A stretch of DNA of 64,000 bases from Polytrichum commune (Eukaryota; Streptophyta; Polytrichopsida; Polytrichales; Polytrichaceae). The stretch covers positions 55,795,169-55,859,168 of the forward strand of contig OX485806.1 in assembly GCA_950295325.1 (NCBI GenBank), in the 5' to 3' direction. This document shows, piece by piece, positions 21,512 to 32,910 of this stretch (positions are counted from its first letter, which is position 1; every line of letters starts with the position of its first letter). The position numbers and the translations under genes were made by a program. The notes under the pieces are model-generated. The model was given only the letters and a program-made list of their open reading frames with translations. It did not search any database and was not told the origin of the DNA.

Positions 21512-23260
21512 TGTGAGGCCAAACCCCCCACCCTTAAGCGTCCGTAGTCCGAGTAGTGGGTTTGGGCTCACATTCCTCCGCGGTATTGGATTTGGACTTG
21601 GATGAGTCCATAGTGCAAGGTTCACCCTTCAAGTGGTCTTGGATTTAACTTTGGTCTTTGCTTCCTTTGTCTTGCCATCGCGAGAGTGCTCCACATTCTC
21701 CATTAATTTGTGCACGTGGTTTATTTTTAAAGAGAGGATGCAAGTGTTAAAAAAAACACTATTCTCTATAGTCAATCTCAAATACATTTACTTGTGAAAG
21801 CCACCATAACACTAACTAGCATAATGTAACTAACTACTTGTCTATGAGCTAATTAGGTAGGCTATCTACTAAGCTCCTTCATGAACCCAGCTCCTTACTT
21901 TCTAACTAAACAAACCCAGCTCCTTCATGAACCCAGCTCCTTAGCTTCTAACTAAACAAACCCAGGTCCTTCATAAACCCAGCTCTTTACTTTCTAACTA
22001 AACAAACCCAGCTCCTTCATAAACCCAGCTCCTTCATGAACCCACAACTTTGTAGTTGTAATCCCCAACTACCTCACTAATTATTCAAGCCCTTAACTAA
22101 TCTTCCTACCTAATTTCCCTAATTCTACTAACAACCCCTTTCTAATCACACAATTCTTCTCTAATCCTAAAATCCTAAAATCCTAGAGAGGAGAGGGGGA
22201 GAGAGAATTTCCTAACTTCACTAAGACTAACTAATGCACACAAGTATATTTTTGCACTCATCACAACATCAAGTGCTCAACTCTTAAACATGGAACTTGC
22301 AACCACGTGTATTCAAAACATGAACTTTAAGTACCACAAATTGGAATCATGAATTAACTTTAAAATCCTTCACGTCAACACTAATTCTACCAAGAGGTCA
22401 AACCCTCTTCAAGGCTAACAAGCCTTGGCTCTCAAACTAAAAACTAAGCACACACATGTGCTCCAATATGGCTTCCCACACCCACACTTATAACTCGTGG
22501 GGTGCCTTGGAGCACAAAGGAAAGAAAGGATGAGTGAGGGAAGAATGAGGGATTATATAGTAAGCTTGAGGGGGTGAGCACCCTCAAGGCTCACGATAAG
22601 CCCTTGAGATTTCCTCCTACTTAGTAGGCGCCAATCCTATCTTCTAAGCCTTCCTCCCTCAAATGATCAACAAGGATCCTAATTCGAACATTTAACTAGC
22701 CTTGGCTTTCTACCTACCACACTTTACCAAACTTGGGATGCTTCAACCCAAACTTAGCCTCCTTCGCTTTCCGCCGCCATAACTTTCTCCCCTTACTTTC
22801 CCAAATCGTCGCTCACCACTTAATTCAAACCACGATGCTTAACTCGTGATTTGATTGGTGCTTTGAGAATTTGCTTATCCTCCACCTTGCATTCTTCCTT
22901 GGGCCTTCCCCATTAAGTGGCCATGATGAGGTGGTCCACTTGTGCGCTCCATGTGATCCTCCATTCATCCCAATTCGAATGCACTTGCCTCTTGAGTCAC
23001 TTTGGTTGTCTCCATCCATTTGTACTAGCCTACTCACTAACTACTCAATCCAAGTTCTCCTTACCTATCCTCATTCACTCAAATCCTTCCGAAGGTAAAA
23101 ACACAATAACAACTCACATCCTAGCCTCTTACAACATGGTACTTCTAAGACTAACATTTCACTCTTTTTATATTTTTGTGAAGTAACATGCTACTTCAAA
23201 GTGCATCAACTAACGTTTCAAGGGTCTAAGACTAAATGTGGGCACCCTTTTGGGCTCACA
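21512..23260 (-). repeat. 5' LTR of element B
   Basis: 1,749 bp, same as 12553-14301 apart from two substitutions by reading. Its end GGGCTCACA abuts the TSD CCGCA at 23261-23265. Confidence 0.97.
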
Positions 23261-23863
23261 CCGCATTATAACTAAACTCCGCTAAACCCACATAGTCCGC
23301 CCAATCTCGTTGGTCCGCACTCACAAAGTTCCTCAAGTATTGGTTCAAGACTCCATTCACACGCTCGGTTTGGCCATCCGTTTGGGGATGGAAGGCCGTG
23401 CTAAAGGTTAGTTTTGTTCCAACCTTCCTAAAGAAATGCCTCCAAAATGCGCTTGTGAACTTCGGATCTCGATCGGATACAATCACTCTCGGCAACCCGT
23501 GATGCCTCCACCATGCATTGAGAAAGAGCTTTGCGGTCTCCAAAGCGGTTGCCGTTCCCACGGTTGGCACCATATGCGCCAACTTACTAAACCGGTCCAC
23601 CATCACCAAGATGGCATCGTAACCTTGTGACTCCAGCAAACTCGTGATGAAGTCCATGGACACACTATGCCATGGCCCCGGCGGAATAGGCAACGGTTGC
23701 AGTAGGCCGGCTTGCTTTTGGTAAGATGCTCGGTTCACTTGGCATTTGACATAAGTCTTCACAAAGTGGGCGATTTCTTCTTTCATGCCCGGCCAATAGT
23801 ACCTCCTTGACACCGCCGCTATGGTGGTTTTTCCCCCTCTATGGCCGGCAATGGGGCTATCAT
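23261..23863 (-). pseudogene. Chromovirus A integrase, zinc finger and catalytic core
   Basis: Minus strand, between LTR D and element B. It reads DSPIAGHRGGKTT, RRYYWPGMKEEI, then TYVKCQ where the zinc finger needs Cys-x2-Cys, so one Cys has become Tyr. The catalytic D, D, E are present in SMDFITSL, VSDRDPKF and DGQTERVNG. The segment ends EFSYNA at the insertion of element B, and the next codons lie at 12547 downward. The integrase zinc finger start (HD) is cut by LTR D, whose ATCAT duplication repeats those codons. The core sequence is otherwise uninterrupted. Confidence 0.92.
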
Positions 23864-25484
23864 TGTCATGCACCTTTCCATGAGGAGTGCCCGAAACACC
23901 ATGGGCACAAGGGGGACCCCGGAGTGACACCCGGGACTTGTGGCGCCGTTGGTGAGAGGACCCAAGTGATCCTAGTGTGGGTGAGGGCCCCGGGCGTTGG
24001 GAACGCCTCCCACCCACGAAGACTAGGAGGCACAAGGGGAAGGCCATGAGTTATGCAAATGAGGAGTCCATCGGCATCTACGTGAAGCGTAGATGAGGAT
24101 GGAGTGGTTGGTTGTTATGATCAGACATCATACAAGGAAGTTATGATGGTCTGAAGCTACTGGGGGGTTCTAGGCCCAGCAGCTAAAGGAAAATGTCCAC
24201 TTGGCCCCAACTCTTGGTAGAGAGACAAGAGGTTGGTTGACGGTGGGGTAGGGGCCCCACGTGAAGTCCTAGAGGCTTATAGGGGTGAGGTGGTGTGGCC
24301 TCACCCACCCGAGGCCGAACGGCACGGCCTCCATGGGCATTGGCCCATTGTGAGGCCATAGTTGCCTAGTATGCTTCGGGTTGTTGTAATGCTGCTCCGG
24401 CAATGCGATGATCAACATAAGATGGGACTTCCATGGATGGAAGTCGACATCGAAGAAATGGGTTATCGATTAAGGGGTGAGTCCCGAAAGCAAAGTAGGA
24501 GGGTTGGTTCCCCTCCTTTGAATTATATGGTCCGGGGTAAGAGGAGCTAACCATTAGCATGGCGGTATGCGAAGGGTTAACTCTCATAACCTTTCACTAC
24601 TACAAAACACGTCTTTTACAACTGGGTTTTTTAACTCCTACGAGTGAAAAAATCCAGACTTTACTAACGTGGAAAACGACCAGTCGCTCCGGACAAGCAG
24701 TAAAGGGATATTGGACAAGATGTTCCCAATGGATACGTTCCCAATGGCAGTGAAGTTGGACTAGCTCCGCGTGCTTTACTTCATAGAGTCATGTCCTATT
24801 TCACTATGTTTTGGCAATATAAGTAAGATACGACACACGTCAATATAACTCATCGAAGAGATATAATGTCACTGCCACTAGTCATGGTCGGGTGTTTTTA
24901 CTTCACTACCAAGAGTAATACAAAGTAAAATACGTATACATACATTCCAAATTACTAGTGAACCATAACAACGTGGTTGAAACAAATATGTAACCATGTG
25001 GCTAAGATTAATTGAATTAATTTTCACACATTACTTATTCCAGTAATCGCGGACAACCAAATGGGTAGTGAATAACGTTGCGTAGTTAGCATCTTTGACT
25101 TTTGGTAATAAATACATACAACAACTGCATAATTTCTTACTCCACGTCGTCATGTGAACTTCACTGGCTGGAGTGATGTTTACCTCAAGCAGTGGTCTAT
25201 GGCCTATGTTGTTAGGTCATATGGTTCACGGATGTCTTTTTTGTGTATTACTACCAGTGACGTATTCATGTCGTTGCCAAGTGTCTGTGTAACTGTACGT
25301 AGTAAGTGTATGTGACTACCAAGAGTGAATACATATTTAGATGGCATATATTTGTTACTTAAAGTCGTGATATCTATATTACTATGTAACGTAATGTAGA
25401 CAACAAACTCTAGTATTTTGTGTTCGTTGTGAGGTTATGTGGTCTTCACATATCTTTAATGTATATTACTCGTACTACAGTGAA

Positions 25485-26325
25485 TATCGACTGCGCTAAG
25501 TGCCGTGATTAGGATGCAACTGTGTGCATTTACAACAACTTGTAACATGGGGCTAACTCAACATAGTCATAAATTTGTGACATGTACCAAATGTCGCCAT
25601 TGCCAAATGTAGCCATTGCTAAAAACCAAATCATATTTATCCAATATTGTGTCATGAATGTTTCACAATTTGGTTCTAACAATATTAAACACTGAACTCC
25701 AAATGTCTGCAAATCAACCTAGGTCTACAAATCCACTCCACACTCACGTAGCCGCACATGGCTTTACACATTCGCTTGACCAAAGAATGTAATGGCCCAT
25801 CGCTTTGCCAATAGTAGTCACTGGAGGGTCGTCTCCACTAAGAGGTTCAAACAAAGGATAGTCGTCTTCAAGTGACTCCATGATGGCCAATGATACATAG
25901 CCATTGCCAATCACCTTCCCGTGCAACATCCCACCTGCTATATGCTGAATAACACCCTTCCCAACGAACTTCGCCTTCGACTCCTCCGAATCATACCCAC
26001 ATAAGTAAACCTCGTCCCCCTTAGTCTGCACAAATGCCACGATTATTTCAGCCAAATTAAATAAACAAATTGCTTCTTAAATCCATAATGGAGTAGAAAC
26101 TTGAATTAATGTGCTTACTTGCACTTAGCTACTAGTCTTAAGTAGTTGGAGCGAATGCTCACCAAATCATGAATAGGGTGGGTCTTCTTTGGAGCCTTCG
26201 TGCCAAGGGGAGGTTTGTCTCCCCTACGCTTATCCGCCATTTCTTTCTCTCCTTCTTTGTCCGTTTTCTTCGAGCCCTTTTTTAATGGGCTACCCCTGGA
26301 TTTCTCTGCAATGTGCGATATGGTC
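25485..26325. repeat. Direct duplication in the CACTA element, copy 1
   Basis: It pairs with 26430-26935. Shared blocks include GCTAAGTG..ATGATGCAA, GTCATGAATGTTTCACAA, AGGTCTACAAATCCACTCCA followed by CACTCACGTA, CGACGCTTATCC, and TTCTTCGAGCC followed by TTTTTTAATGGGCTA. Confidence 0.75.
25744..26055 (-). pseudogene. Short ORF, possible end of a CACTA-borne gene
   Basis: 103 residues: VYLCGYDSEESKAKFVGKG, GKVIGNGYVSLAIM, LEDDYPLFEPLSGDD, then VTTIGKAMGHYILWSSECVK. The last part resembles a motif (about G-x-A-x-G-x-x-I-x-W-P) that I recall from proteins carried by plant CACTA elements; Pro is missing here. A stop follows soon. A second, decayed copy of this stretch lies near 26700-26810. Function not assigned. 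Confidence 0.4.
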
Positions 26326-26378
26326 CGGGAGAGTGGAGAGTTAAACAAATGAACCGGTTGAGTTTCAGTAATGTCCAA
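26115..26378 (-). pseudogene. Short basic ORF within the CACTA element
   Basis: 87 residues, very rich in Lys, Arg, Glu and Ser (SPLKKGSKKTDKEGEKEMADKRRGDKPP). It lies just upstream of the ORF at 25744-26055 on the same strand and may have been an exon of the same gene. The duplicated copy at ~26810-26930 keeps RRG, KK and SPSK-like codons but is broken. Not recognised. Confidence 0.35.
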
Positions 26379-26429
26379 TGATACATAGTCAATGATACAT
26401 AGCCATTGCCAATCACACTAACTTCATGT

Positions 26430-26935
26430 TCACTTTGCTAAGTGTCATGTTTATGATGCAAATGATTGCGTTTACTACAACTAGTAACATGAGGATGACT
26501 CAATAAGGTCATATGCTTGTGGCATGCACCATATATTTTCACTTATCATACAAAATACAGTCACCTACAAAATGCAGTCATACAAACATGGTAATGATGT
26601 TAAAAAACCAAATCATATTTATACAATAGTATTTCATGAATGTTTCACAAATCGCTACTAACAATGGTAAGCACTAAACTCCAAAGGGATCAATATCTAA
26701 AAATAAATATAGGTCTACAAATCCACTCCACACTCACGTATCCGCACACAACCTTACCCAGTCACCTGCCCAAAGAATGAAATGGCCCTTTGTTTGGCCA
26801 ATTGTAACCTCCCTTTCGTGGCAATGGGAGGTTTACCACCCCGACGCTTATCCATCAATTTTTTGTCTCCTTCTTTCTCCATTTTCTTCGAGCCATTTTT
26901 TGATGGGCTAGACCTCAATTTCTCTGCAATGTTTA
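26430..26935. repeat. Direct duplication in the CACTA element, copy 2
   Basis: Shorter copy of 25485-26325; it lacks most of the coding stretch 25830-26170 and has more substitutions. The order of shared blocks is the same, so it is a tandem duplication followed by deletion. Confidence 0.75.
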
Positions 26936-27439
26936 TTCAACCATTTTAGCCTTACATTGATTAATGCATTGTAAACTAATTTAGAGAAGGACATTAATGT
27001 TAGTTCTACCGAACATGGCTGAAAGTTTTAGAATTTCTTAGTTTTAGAATTTCCTACAGCTGGTTCTTAGTATGCACCACTTCTTACATAAATGTATATC
27101 TCTTGAAATCCATCTCTAATGTCTAAACACTCCACGGCTTTATGGCTATCACATTACTGCTTCTAGTAATATAGGACAACTATGTTGCACGCCAATAACT
27201 ATATGTAGTAAGCGTTAGTGACTACGGGTAGTAAAAAAATACGACAATGGCCATTATTGCATACTGGCTACAGTGATACTTCACCATGTGGAGTTATGTT
27301 TACATAAAAATATAACTTAGCATAAACACTCAGAATAATGCAATCCCACTTCGTGAGAACGTAACCTTTCTGCAGCATTGCACCGGCCTCCAAAGTTAAT
27401 TTCTCGTCTTCACTCAGACGTATACGCTTTGGTTTAGGT

Positions 27440-28080
27440 CCCCTCTTTCACACACACACACACATACACACATTTTCATTCATACAAATATACACATACC
27501 TTTGTCAATGCATTTGGTGAAGACATTAAGTTATACATTCCAAACCCTAACATTTGGATTATTTCTCATATCTACACTAACAATCTTATCATTACATTCA
27601 TATATATATTCATACACACACACATACACACATTTTCATTCATACAAATATACACATACCTTTGTCAATGCATTTGGTGAAGACATTAGGTTACACATTC
27701 CAAATCCTAACCTTTGGATTATATCTCATATCCACACTAACAATCTTATCATTACACTCACATATATATTCACACACATATACACACACATTTTCATTCA
27801 TACAAATATACACATACCTTTGTCAATGCATTTGGTGAAGACATTAGGATACACATTCCAAATCCTAACATTTGGATTATTTCTCATATCCACACTAACA
27901 TTCTTATATTACACTCACATATATATTCACACACACACGCACATTTCCATTCATACAAATATATAAACATACCTTTGTCATTGGATTTGGTGAAGACATG
28001 GGGTTGTATACTCCAAGTTCCTCGCTTTTTATTTATCTCTTATATCCACACTAGCACTCTCAGAGTCATACACACATTCT
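27440..28080. repeat. Minisatellite of about four ~157-bp units in the CACTA element
   Basis: The block CACATTTTCATTCATACAAATA followed by CATACCTTTGTCAATGCATTTGGTGAAGACATTA recurs with CATTTTCATT at 27471, 27631, 27789 and (changed) 27942. A fifth, poor copy follows at ~28070-28190. Each unit includes a CA-rich stretch. The 154-codon ORF at 27502-27966 only follows the repeat. Confidence 0.85.
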
Positions 28081-28914
28081 CATTTATTTCCTCACACATT
28101 TATGGTAAACCCTAATATTGCAAATATTAGGTTCCATACTCTAAGTTCCTTACTTTTGGCTTGTCTCTCATATCCACACTTACACTTGTTAAGTAACAAC
28201 ATTATAAGAGAGAAAAGAGGCACAATGGAGAAGCCAACGACAACATACATCACCAAGAGGAGAAAGGAATCACCACCGAAACGAAGAATGAGCACCGAAG
28301 ACAAGAGGAACTCGAAGAGCCCTCGGCCACGGTTTTAGGCCCCCTTTCTATGGATATACAAGGAAGTCGCGCGGTTATAGGGCCCCTTATGCACGGCAAT
28401 GGGTCCCCAGCGGCCTTGTGAAGGAAACTTAGAACTTAAATATAGAAGATCACTATGTAAGTATGAAAGGTCTTATATGAGGAATATATAGGAATATATA
28501 GGGATATTAGAAAGTATATAGGACTAGGATTACATTCCATTAGTATGAGTATACGAGATTGGAAGTTATCATTGAACTCCTCAAAAGGGAATTATCCAAA
28601 TATAAAGTGATAGAGTGATTAAGATTGAGTTGATAAGACTTGCATGCATATTTCAATTAAATTGAGAGTAAGACTTCTCTAATCTAATTGTTCTTATTAT
28701 CAATGATGCCTTACATTGAGAGTGAGAATATATGATAATGAGAATGTATTCACTCCAATAATTATATTCATATCACAAGGAGAAGAGAGATATTATTAAT
28801 TCGAGACCGAGCATATTAATGAGACACGGTAGTTCTCAAGCGAATATAAATTTACATGATGTCTCATCGTGAGTCTTCTTAGCTAATTACAAAAGAACGA
28901 CCCACGGCGTCCAT

Positions 28915-29150
28915 CAACACTTCCATTCTCACTCTCACAACTACATTTTCACTCCTACCCACATACACATTCTTACACTAACACACACATTGTCATTCAC
29001 ACTCTCACACTCTCATACTCACACACATACATTCTCATTCACACTCTCAAACACATTCTCATTCATACTTTCACATACTCGCTCACGCTCACACACACTC
29101 ACACTCACACACTCATACACACTCACACTCACACACTCATACACACTAAC
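28915..29150. repeat. CA/CT-rich simple repeat
   Basis: Irregular runs of CACACT, CTCACA and CATACACA near the right end of the CACTA element. Low complexity, no coding value. Confidence 0.85.
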
Positions 29151-29494
29151 GGGTTATTTTTTGTGAGTATTCTGTCTAAAACTCTGAAACACATGACAAT
29201 TGGACTTAACATTCTCTCCATGTGGACCACTTTACTACCTACAATCATGCACGTTCTACTGGACGTTCCCAAACACGTTTACAAGAGCGTTTCCAACTGA
29301 ATTGTTGTCCCACTTCACTACTATGACTCCGCAAAGTTAATTCGGACATCAAATGAGCCCATGTGGATTTCTATAATTCCTCCAATCATTGTTTATAGTA
29401 GTAAAAGACATGTAGTGAAGTAGGTGTAGGAATAAAATACGTATTTTGTATTGGTGTTTGCTAAAAACAAAAATTGGCAAGATTGCTAAGGGGG

Positions 29495-29980
29495 CTAGCA
29501 AGGGTTGCGACAATCATGTTCTTCTTTCAAAACCAATAGCCTCAATTTGCCTTGTGGCACATACACCCGACTTTGCTTATACTTGAGCAATCCGTTCACC
29601 AACTTGATCTCCTTGAGCGCCTTGCCTTTGCGGAGCTCACCTAAAAGCCTTTGTGCTTCGGGGTCGTTGATGTACCCCTCCCTTAACTTGCGTTGCAAGT
29701 CTCCTTCGCCTTTGTACATTAGCTGCAATGTTTGTGTCATGCTCATTGCTTGGAACTCCTCCCGTCTACTTAGCGCGTCCGGCACCACATTGTCACGGCC
29801 CGGTTTGTGGATCAACTCCACATTCATAAGCGCCAAGGTATCGTGCCACCGCAATTGCTTGGCGCTTACTTGCGCTTGTGTCTCAAAATACTTCAAGGAC
29901 ACATTGTCCGTGTACACCTTGGTCTTGTGCAACCCCAAATAGTGTTGTCACGTCTTCAAGCAATGCACCACGGCAAAGAG
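29495..29980 (-). pseudogene. Chromovirus A RNase H end and linker to integrase
   Basis: Same frame as the RT at 29981-31324 but separated by two stops: TAA at 29981-29983 (where HEKE is expected) and TGA at 29948-29950 (where a Trp codon is expected). It then reads TKVYTDNVSLKYFETQ, KQLRWHDTLALMNVE, HKPGRDNVVPDALSR, the usual end of chromovirus RNase H. It ends LRLLVLKEEHD at the insertion of LTR D (29513-29517). Confidence 0.9.
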
Positions 29981-31346
29981 TTATTTTTCATGAGTCGGCC
30001 ATCTCCTTTGACAACCATCAAGCTTCTTGCGCTCATAAGCAATGGGCCGTCCATCTTGCATCAACACTCCACCAATGGCAAAATCATTCGCATCCGTATG
30101 CACTCCAAAAGGCTTGTCAAACTCCGGAAATTTAAGCACGGGTGGCGAAGACAACTTGCTCTTGAGTTCCCGAAAGGCTTGGTGACAAGGTTCATCCCAC
30201 TCTTGGGATACCCCCTTCTTTAACAAGTCGGACAAAGGCCTAGCAACCTTAGAAAAATCGCGAATGAAACAGCGGTAGTAGTTGGCTAAGCCAAGGAATG
30301 ACCTAAGTTCCTTTTGAGCGGACGGCCGCTTCCACTCTTGAATTGCCTTTACCTTTTTCATGTCCGGCTTAATTCCCTCCCTCGTCACCACATGGCCCAA
30401 GAACTCAATTTCTTGTCGAGCAAAGTCACTTTTCTCACCGTTGGCATACAACTTGTTGTCCTTTAGTTTTTGAAACACCACCTCAAGGTGTCGTGCGTGC
30501 TCTTCCGCCGTCTTGGAATACACCAAGATGTCGTCGATGTAGACTATCACAAAGTCATCCATTTCCTCTCGAAAAATGGTGTTCATAAGGGTTGTGAATG
30601 TCGAGGGCGCATTATACAACCCGAAGGGCATCACCAAAAATTCGTAGGACCCATATCTTGTGCGGCACGCCGTCTTGTCCACATCTCCATCCGCGATTCG
30701 AATTTGATAGTAGCCCGATTTTAGATCTATGCGGCTAAAATACTTAGCCCCCGCCAACCGGTTGAAAAGATCATCAATCCGAGGTAGCGGATAGTTGTTT
30801 TTTATGGTCACCTTATTCAAGGCCCTATAGTCGATGCACATGCGTAACTTGCCATCTTTTTTATCCACAAAGAGCACCGGAGCTCCATATGGTGATTTGC
30901 TCGGCCTAATATAGCCTCTCGATAGCAAGTCGTTGAGTTGTTTCTTCAATTCTAGCAACTCCTTTTGATTCAATCGATAAGATGCCTTGGATGGTGGCTC
31001 GGACCCCGGGATCACTTCGATCTTGTGATCAACCTCTCTTGTTGGCAGTAACTCTTGCGGCAACTCGCTGATAAGGACATCCTTGTGCCTCTCCAACACC
31101 TCGTGAATGTGCTTTGGTTGAGGCCCATCGTTTCTAGACTCCTCGTGAGCTCTTAGGAATTGCTCCATTCGAACCAACACCACCATTTGCTCATTGCACA
31201 TTTGGTCTATTGAGACCAAATTCAACTTGCCTCCTCCCGCCATAGGAGTTCTCGTCAACTTCAAAATGACCTCTTTGCCATTACGGCGAACCACAAGCCG
31301 CACCGACTTATGCCTCACATCCACCGTGTGAGTCTCGAAGAAGGTA
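29981..31346 (-). pseudogene. Chromovirus A reverse transcriptase and RNase H
   Basis: 447 residues in one frame: protease tail ([18 protein letters not shown]), RT with KKKDGKLR-type [52 protein letters not shown] and the catalytic YIDDILVYS (~30530). RNase H begins [18 protein letters not shown]. The catalytic Asp pair is intact. Its frame is offset from gag-protease by loss of one base in the C run at 31348-31351, which should read [10 protein letters not shown] across the junction. A copy of the replication enzyme, now inactive. Confidence 0.92.
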
Positions 31347-32859
31347 TCCCCAAAATGAGGTCCACCTCATCCATTTCACAAAGTGTGAAATTCTCCTTAA
31401 ACTCGAACATCCCACACTTTAAGTTCACATTCAACGCCACCTCCTTTGTCTCCTGCGGCTTGCCCTTTGCAAACCGCACGTTAATGGGCTTGCCCGCTCT
31501 ACTTGTTGGCAAGCCCAACTCCTTGGCAAGCTTCGGGCTCATAAAGGAGTGCGTTGCCCTTGTATCAACCAAACATGAGACATTCCGACCATCGATTTCG
31601 GCCTCAAGGTATAAAAGACTTGGCCGTGGCCTAAGGCTACTAGCTTTGGCCACAAAGCCACCTTCTAGCATTTGGTCGGCGGCACAACCACGATTTGCCT
31701 TGACACTCACCTTGTTGTCGCGGCACGCCGCTTGAAAATAACCAAATTTGCCACATTTGTGGCACCGTTTATCTTTCATGTCGCCGCCTTTCATTCCGCC
31801 ATTGGGTGGTTTTCTTCCTTGGTGCCCACCCTTGTTGGCATTTGTCCCGTCGGCTTGTCCCTTGAATTGGTTGGATGGCCCAAACTTCTTGCGCTCCTTG
31901 CCTCGGGACATATTTCGGCTCGAGCCGCCTTGTTGTGCGGGGCCGCTTGATTTCCTTTCGGGGGTATCGGCTTCAATTCTTTCCGCAATTTTAATGATCC
32001 CCGCCACGTCTTCGGGAAGCTTCGGAAACTTAAACAAGGCGTCTACTACCCACTTTTGTAGCCCACCTAAGAAATTACATTTCTTAGCGAATTCATCCAT
32101 CTTAGGTGTCGCATTCATTTGGGCATTAAAATCGCGCACGTAGGCCTTAAGAGACCCCGTGTGCCTCATTTGCACCAAGTTCATTCCCTCCCGTAATTCT
32201 TGGTATTCCGGGATGAACCTATCAACGAGCAATTCCTTGAAGCCGATCCAAATCAAGCTTGCCGCCACCTCGGGCTCTTGCTTCCTTTTGCTTGTCCACC
32301 ATTGAAGCGCATGATCTTTTAGAAAGGTCACCGCTATAGAGACCTTATCGTCCTCGTTGGGCCTTTGGACATCGTAATAATTATCCATCTCCAACAAAAA
32401 TTCTTTGACCTTCCTCACCTTGCCAAGGCCCGAAAATGTACTTGGCATATTAACCTTCGCCAATTTTTTTGTTGAAGAAGAAGGCCTAGTCCCTTGCATC
32501 ATGAGGAGCTCGATCATTTTGTCTTGTCGGGCCCTCTCATCCTCGCCACGCTTGAGTTCTTGATTCACGGAGTCCATGAATTCAAGCATTTTGAGTTGGA
32601 ACTTTAATCCAACATTACCACCATCCAAGTTTTCCGGTGTATTTGGTATTCTAACCTCTGAATTTTCTTCGAGGTTTACGGGATCCCTCTCACGGGATTC
32701 CTCCACTTCCTCCCCCATTGCACTATCATCCCCACCATTTTCATTAGAATCAATGGTGGGGTCAACATCCTCTTGGGCATGATCTTTGTTCCGTTTTGAG
32801 CGTCGCAACTTTTTGGAATTCCCGAGCTAACCATCGTCACCCCCACGTTTGATAGCCAT
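31347..32859 (-). pseudogene. Chromovirus A gag and protease
   Basis: The natural start is ATG at 32859 (MAIKRGGDDG), but codon 11 is TAG (32827-32829). The left-hand copy at 994 has AAG there. The frame stays open from 32826 to 31315. Gag has KLAKVNMPSTFSGLG, NYYDVQRPNEDD, FLKDHALQWW, WIGFKELLVDRF. The zinc knuckle CHKCGKFGYFQAAC has Tyr in place of the required His. The protease motif reads LVDTRATHSF where DTG is needed, so the active site is altered. The frame ends early after LILGI because of the frameshift at 31348-31351. The acidic N-terminal region (32650-32800) is rich in Asp and Glu. Confidence 0.92.
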
Positions 32860-32890
32860 GTTTCCCTTAAAATGCTAGCTCAAATACTAG

Positions 32891-32908
32891 AACCTTGCTC
32901 TGATACCA
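32891..32908 (-). other. Primer binding site of chromovirus A (initiator Met tRNA)
   Basis: On the minus strand TGGTATCAGAGCAAGGTT starts two bases inside the 5' LTR. This is the standard plant initiator-methionine tRNA site. Confidence 0.95.
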
Positions 32909-32910
32909 CG

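Larger units (their letters stand above)
12553..23260 (-). mobile_element. Athila/Tat-like Ty3/gypsy element B, complete and very young
   Basis: 10,708 bp flanked by CCGCA at 12548-12552 and 23261-23265, inserted in the integrase of A. Two 1,749-bp LTRs (12553-14301 and 21512-23260) differ at only two sites by eye: T/C in TTCCTTCG versus TTCCTCCG near the start and T/C in GCCATCATAAC versus GCCACCATAAC. The internal region carries a primer site, leader and one uninterrupted 2,079-codon gag-pol ORF. No chromodomain. RT and integrase motifs resemble the Athila/Tat branch. All parts needed for movement seem present except a recognisable polypurine tract. Confidence 0.95.
24595..29456. mobile_element. 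CACTA (En/Spm-like) transposon, non-autonomous
   Basis: 4,862 bp. The left end CACTACTACAAAACACGT and the reverse complement of the right end CACCAATACAAAATACGT match over ~24 bp with few differences. The 3-bp duplication TTT flanks it (24592-24594, 29457-29459), and LTR D resumes on both sides. A 3-bp duplication and CACTA termini define this class. Subterminal regions hold many short repeats such as ACTACCAAGAGT. No transposase core is seen; two short minus-strand ORFs may be remnants of a gene. Confidence 0.88.
23864..29512 (+). mobile_element. Solo LTR D (family A) inserted in its own family's integrase
   Basis: It starts TGTCATGCACC and ends GGGTTGCGACA on the + strand, flanked by ATCAT at 23859-23863 and 29513-29517. 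It is an A-family LTR (block GAGTGCCCGAAACACCATGGGCACAAG, CACCCACGAAGACTAGGAG, ATGGGACTTCCATGGATGG) lying opposite in direction to host element A. No internal region remains. A CACTA element (24595-29456) splits it, leaving 731 bp and 53-56 bp. Confidence 0.9.

Noticed and set aside
23864-24047. N-terminal 60 residues of the ORF 23256-24047 as part of the integrase
   Set aside because: They are read from LTR D; the integrase proper starts at the ATCAT junction (23859-23863).
27502-27966. 154-codon ORF rich in His, Thr and Tyr
   Set aside because: It follows the 157-bp CA-rich minisatellite of the CACTA element and is a product of repetition.
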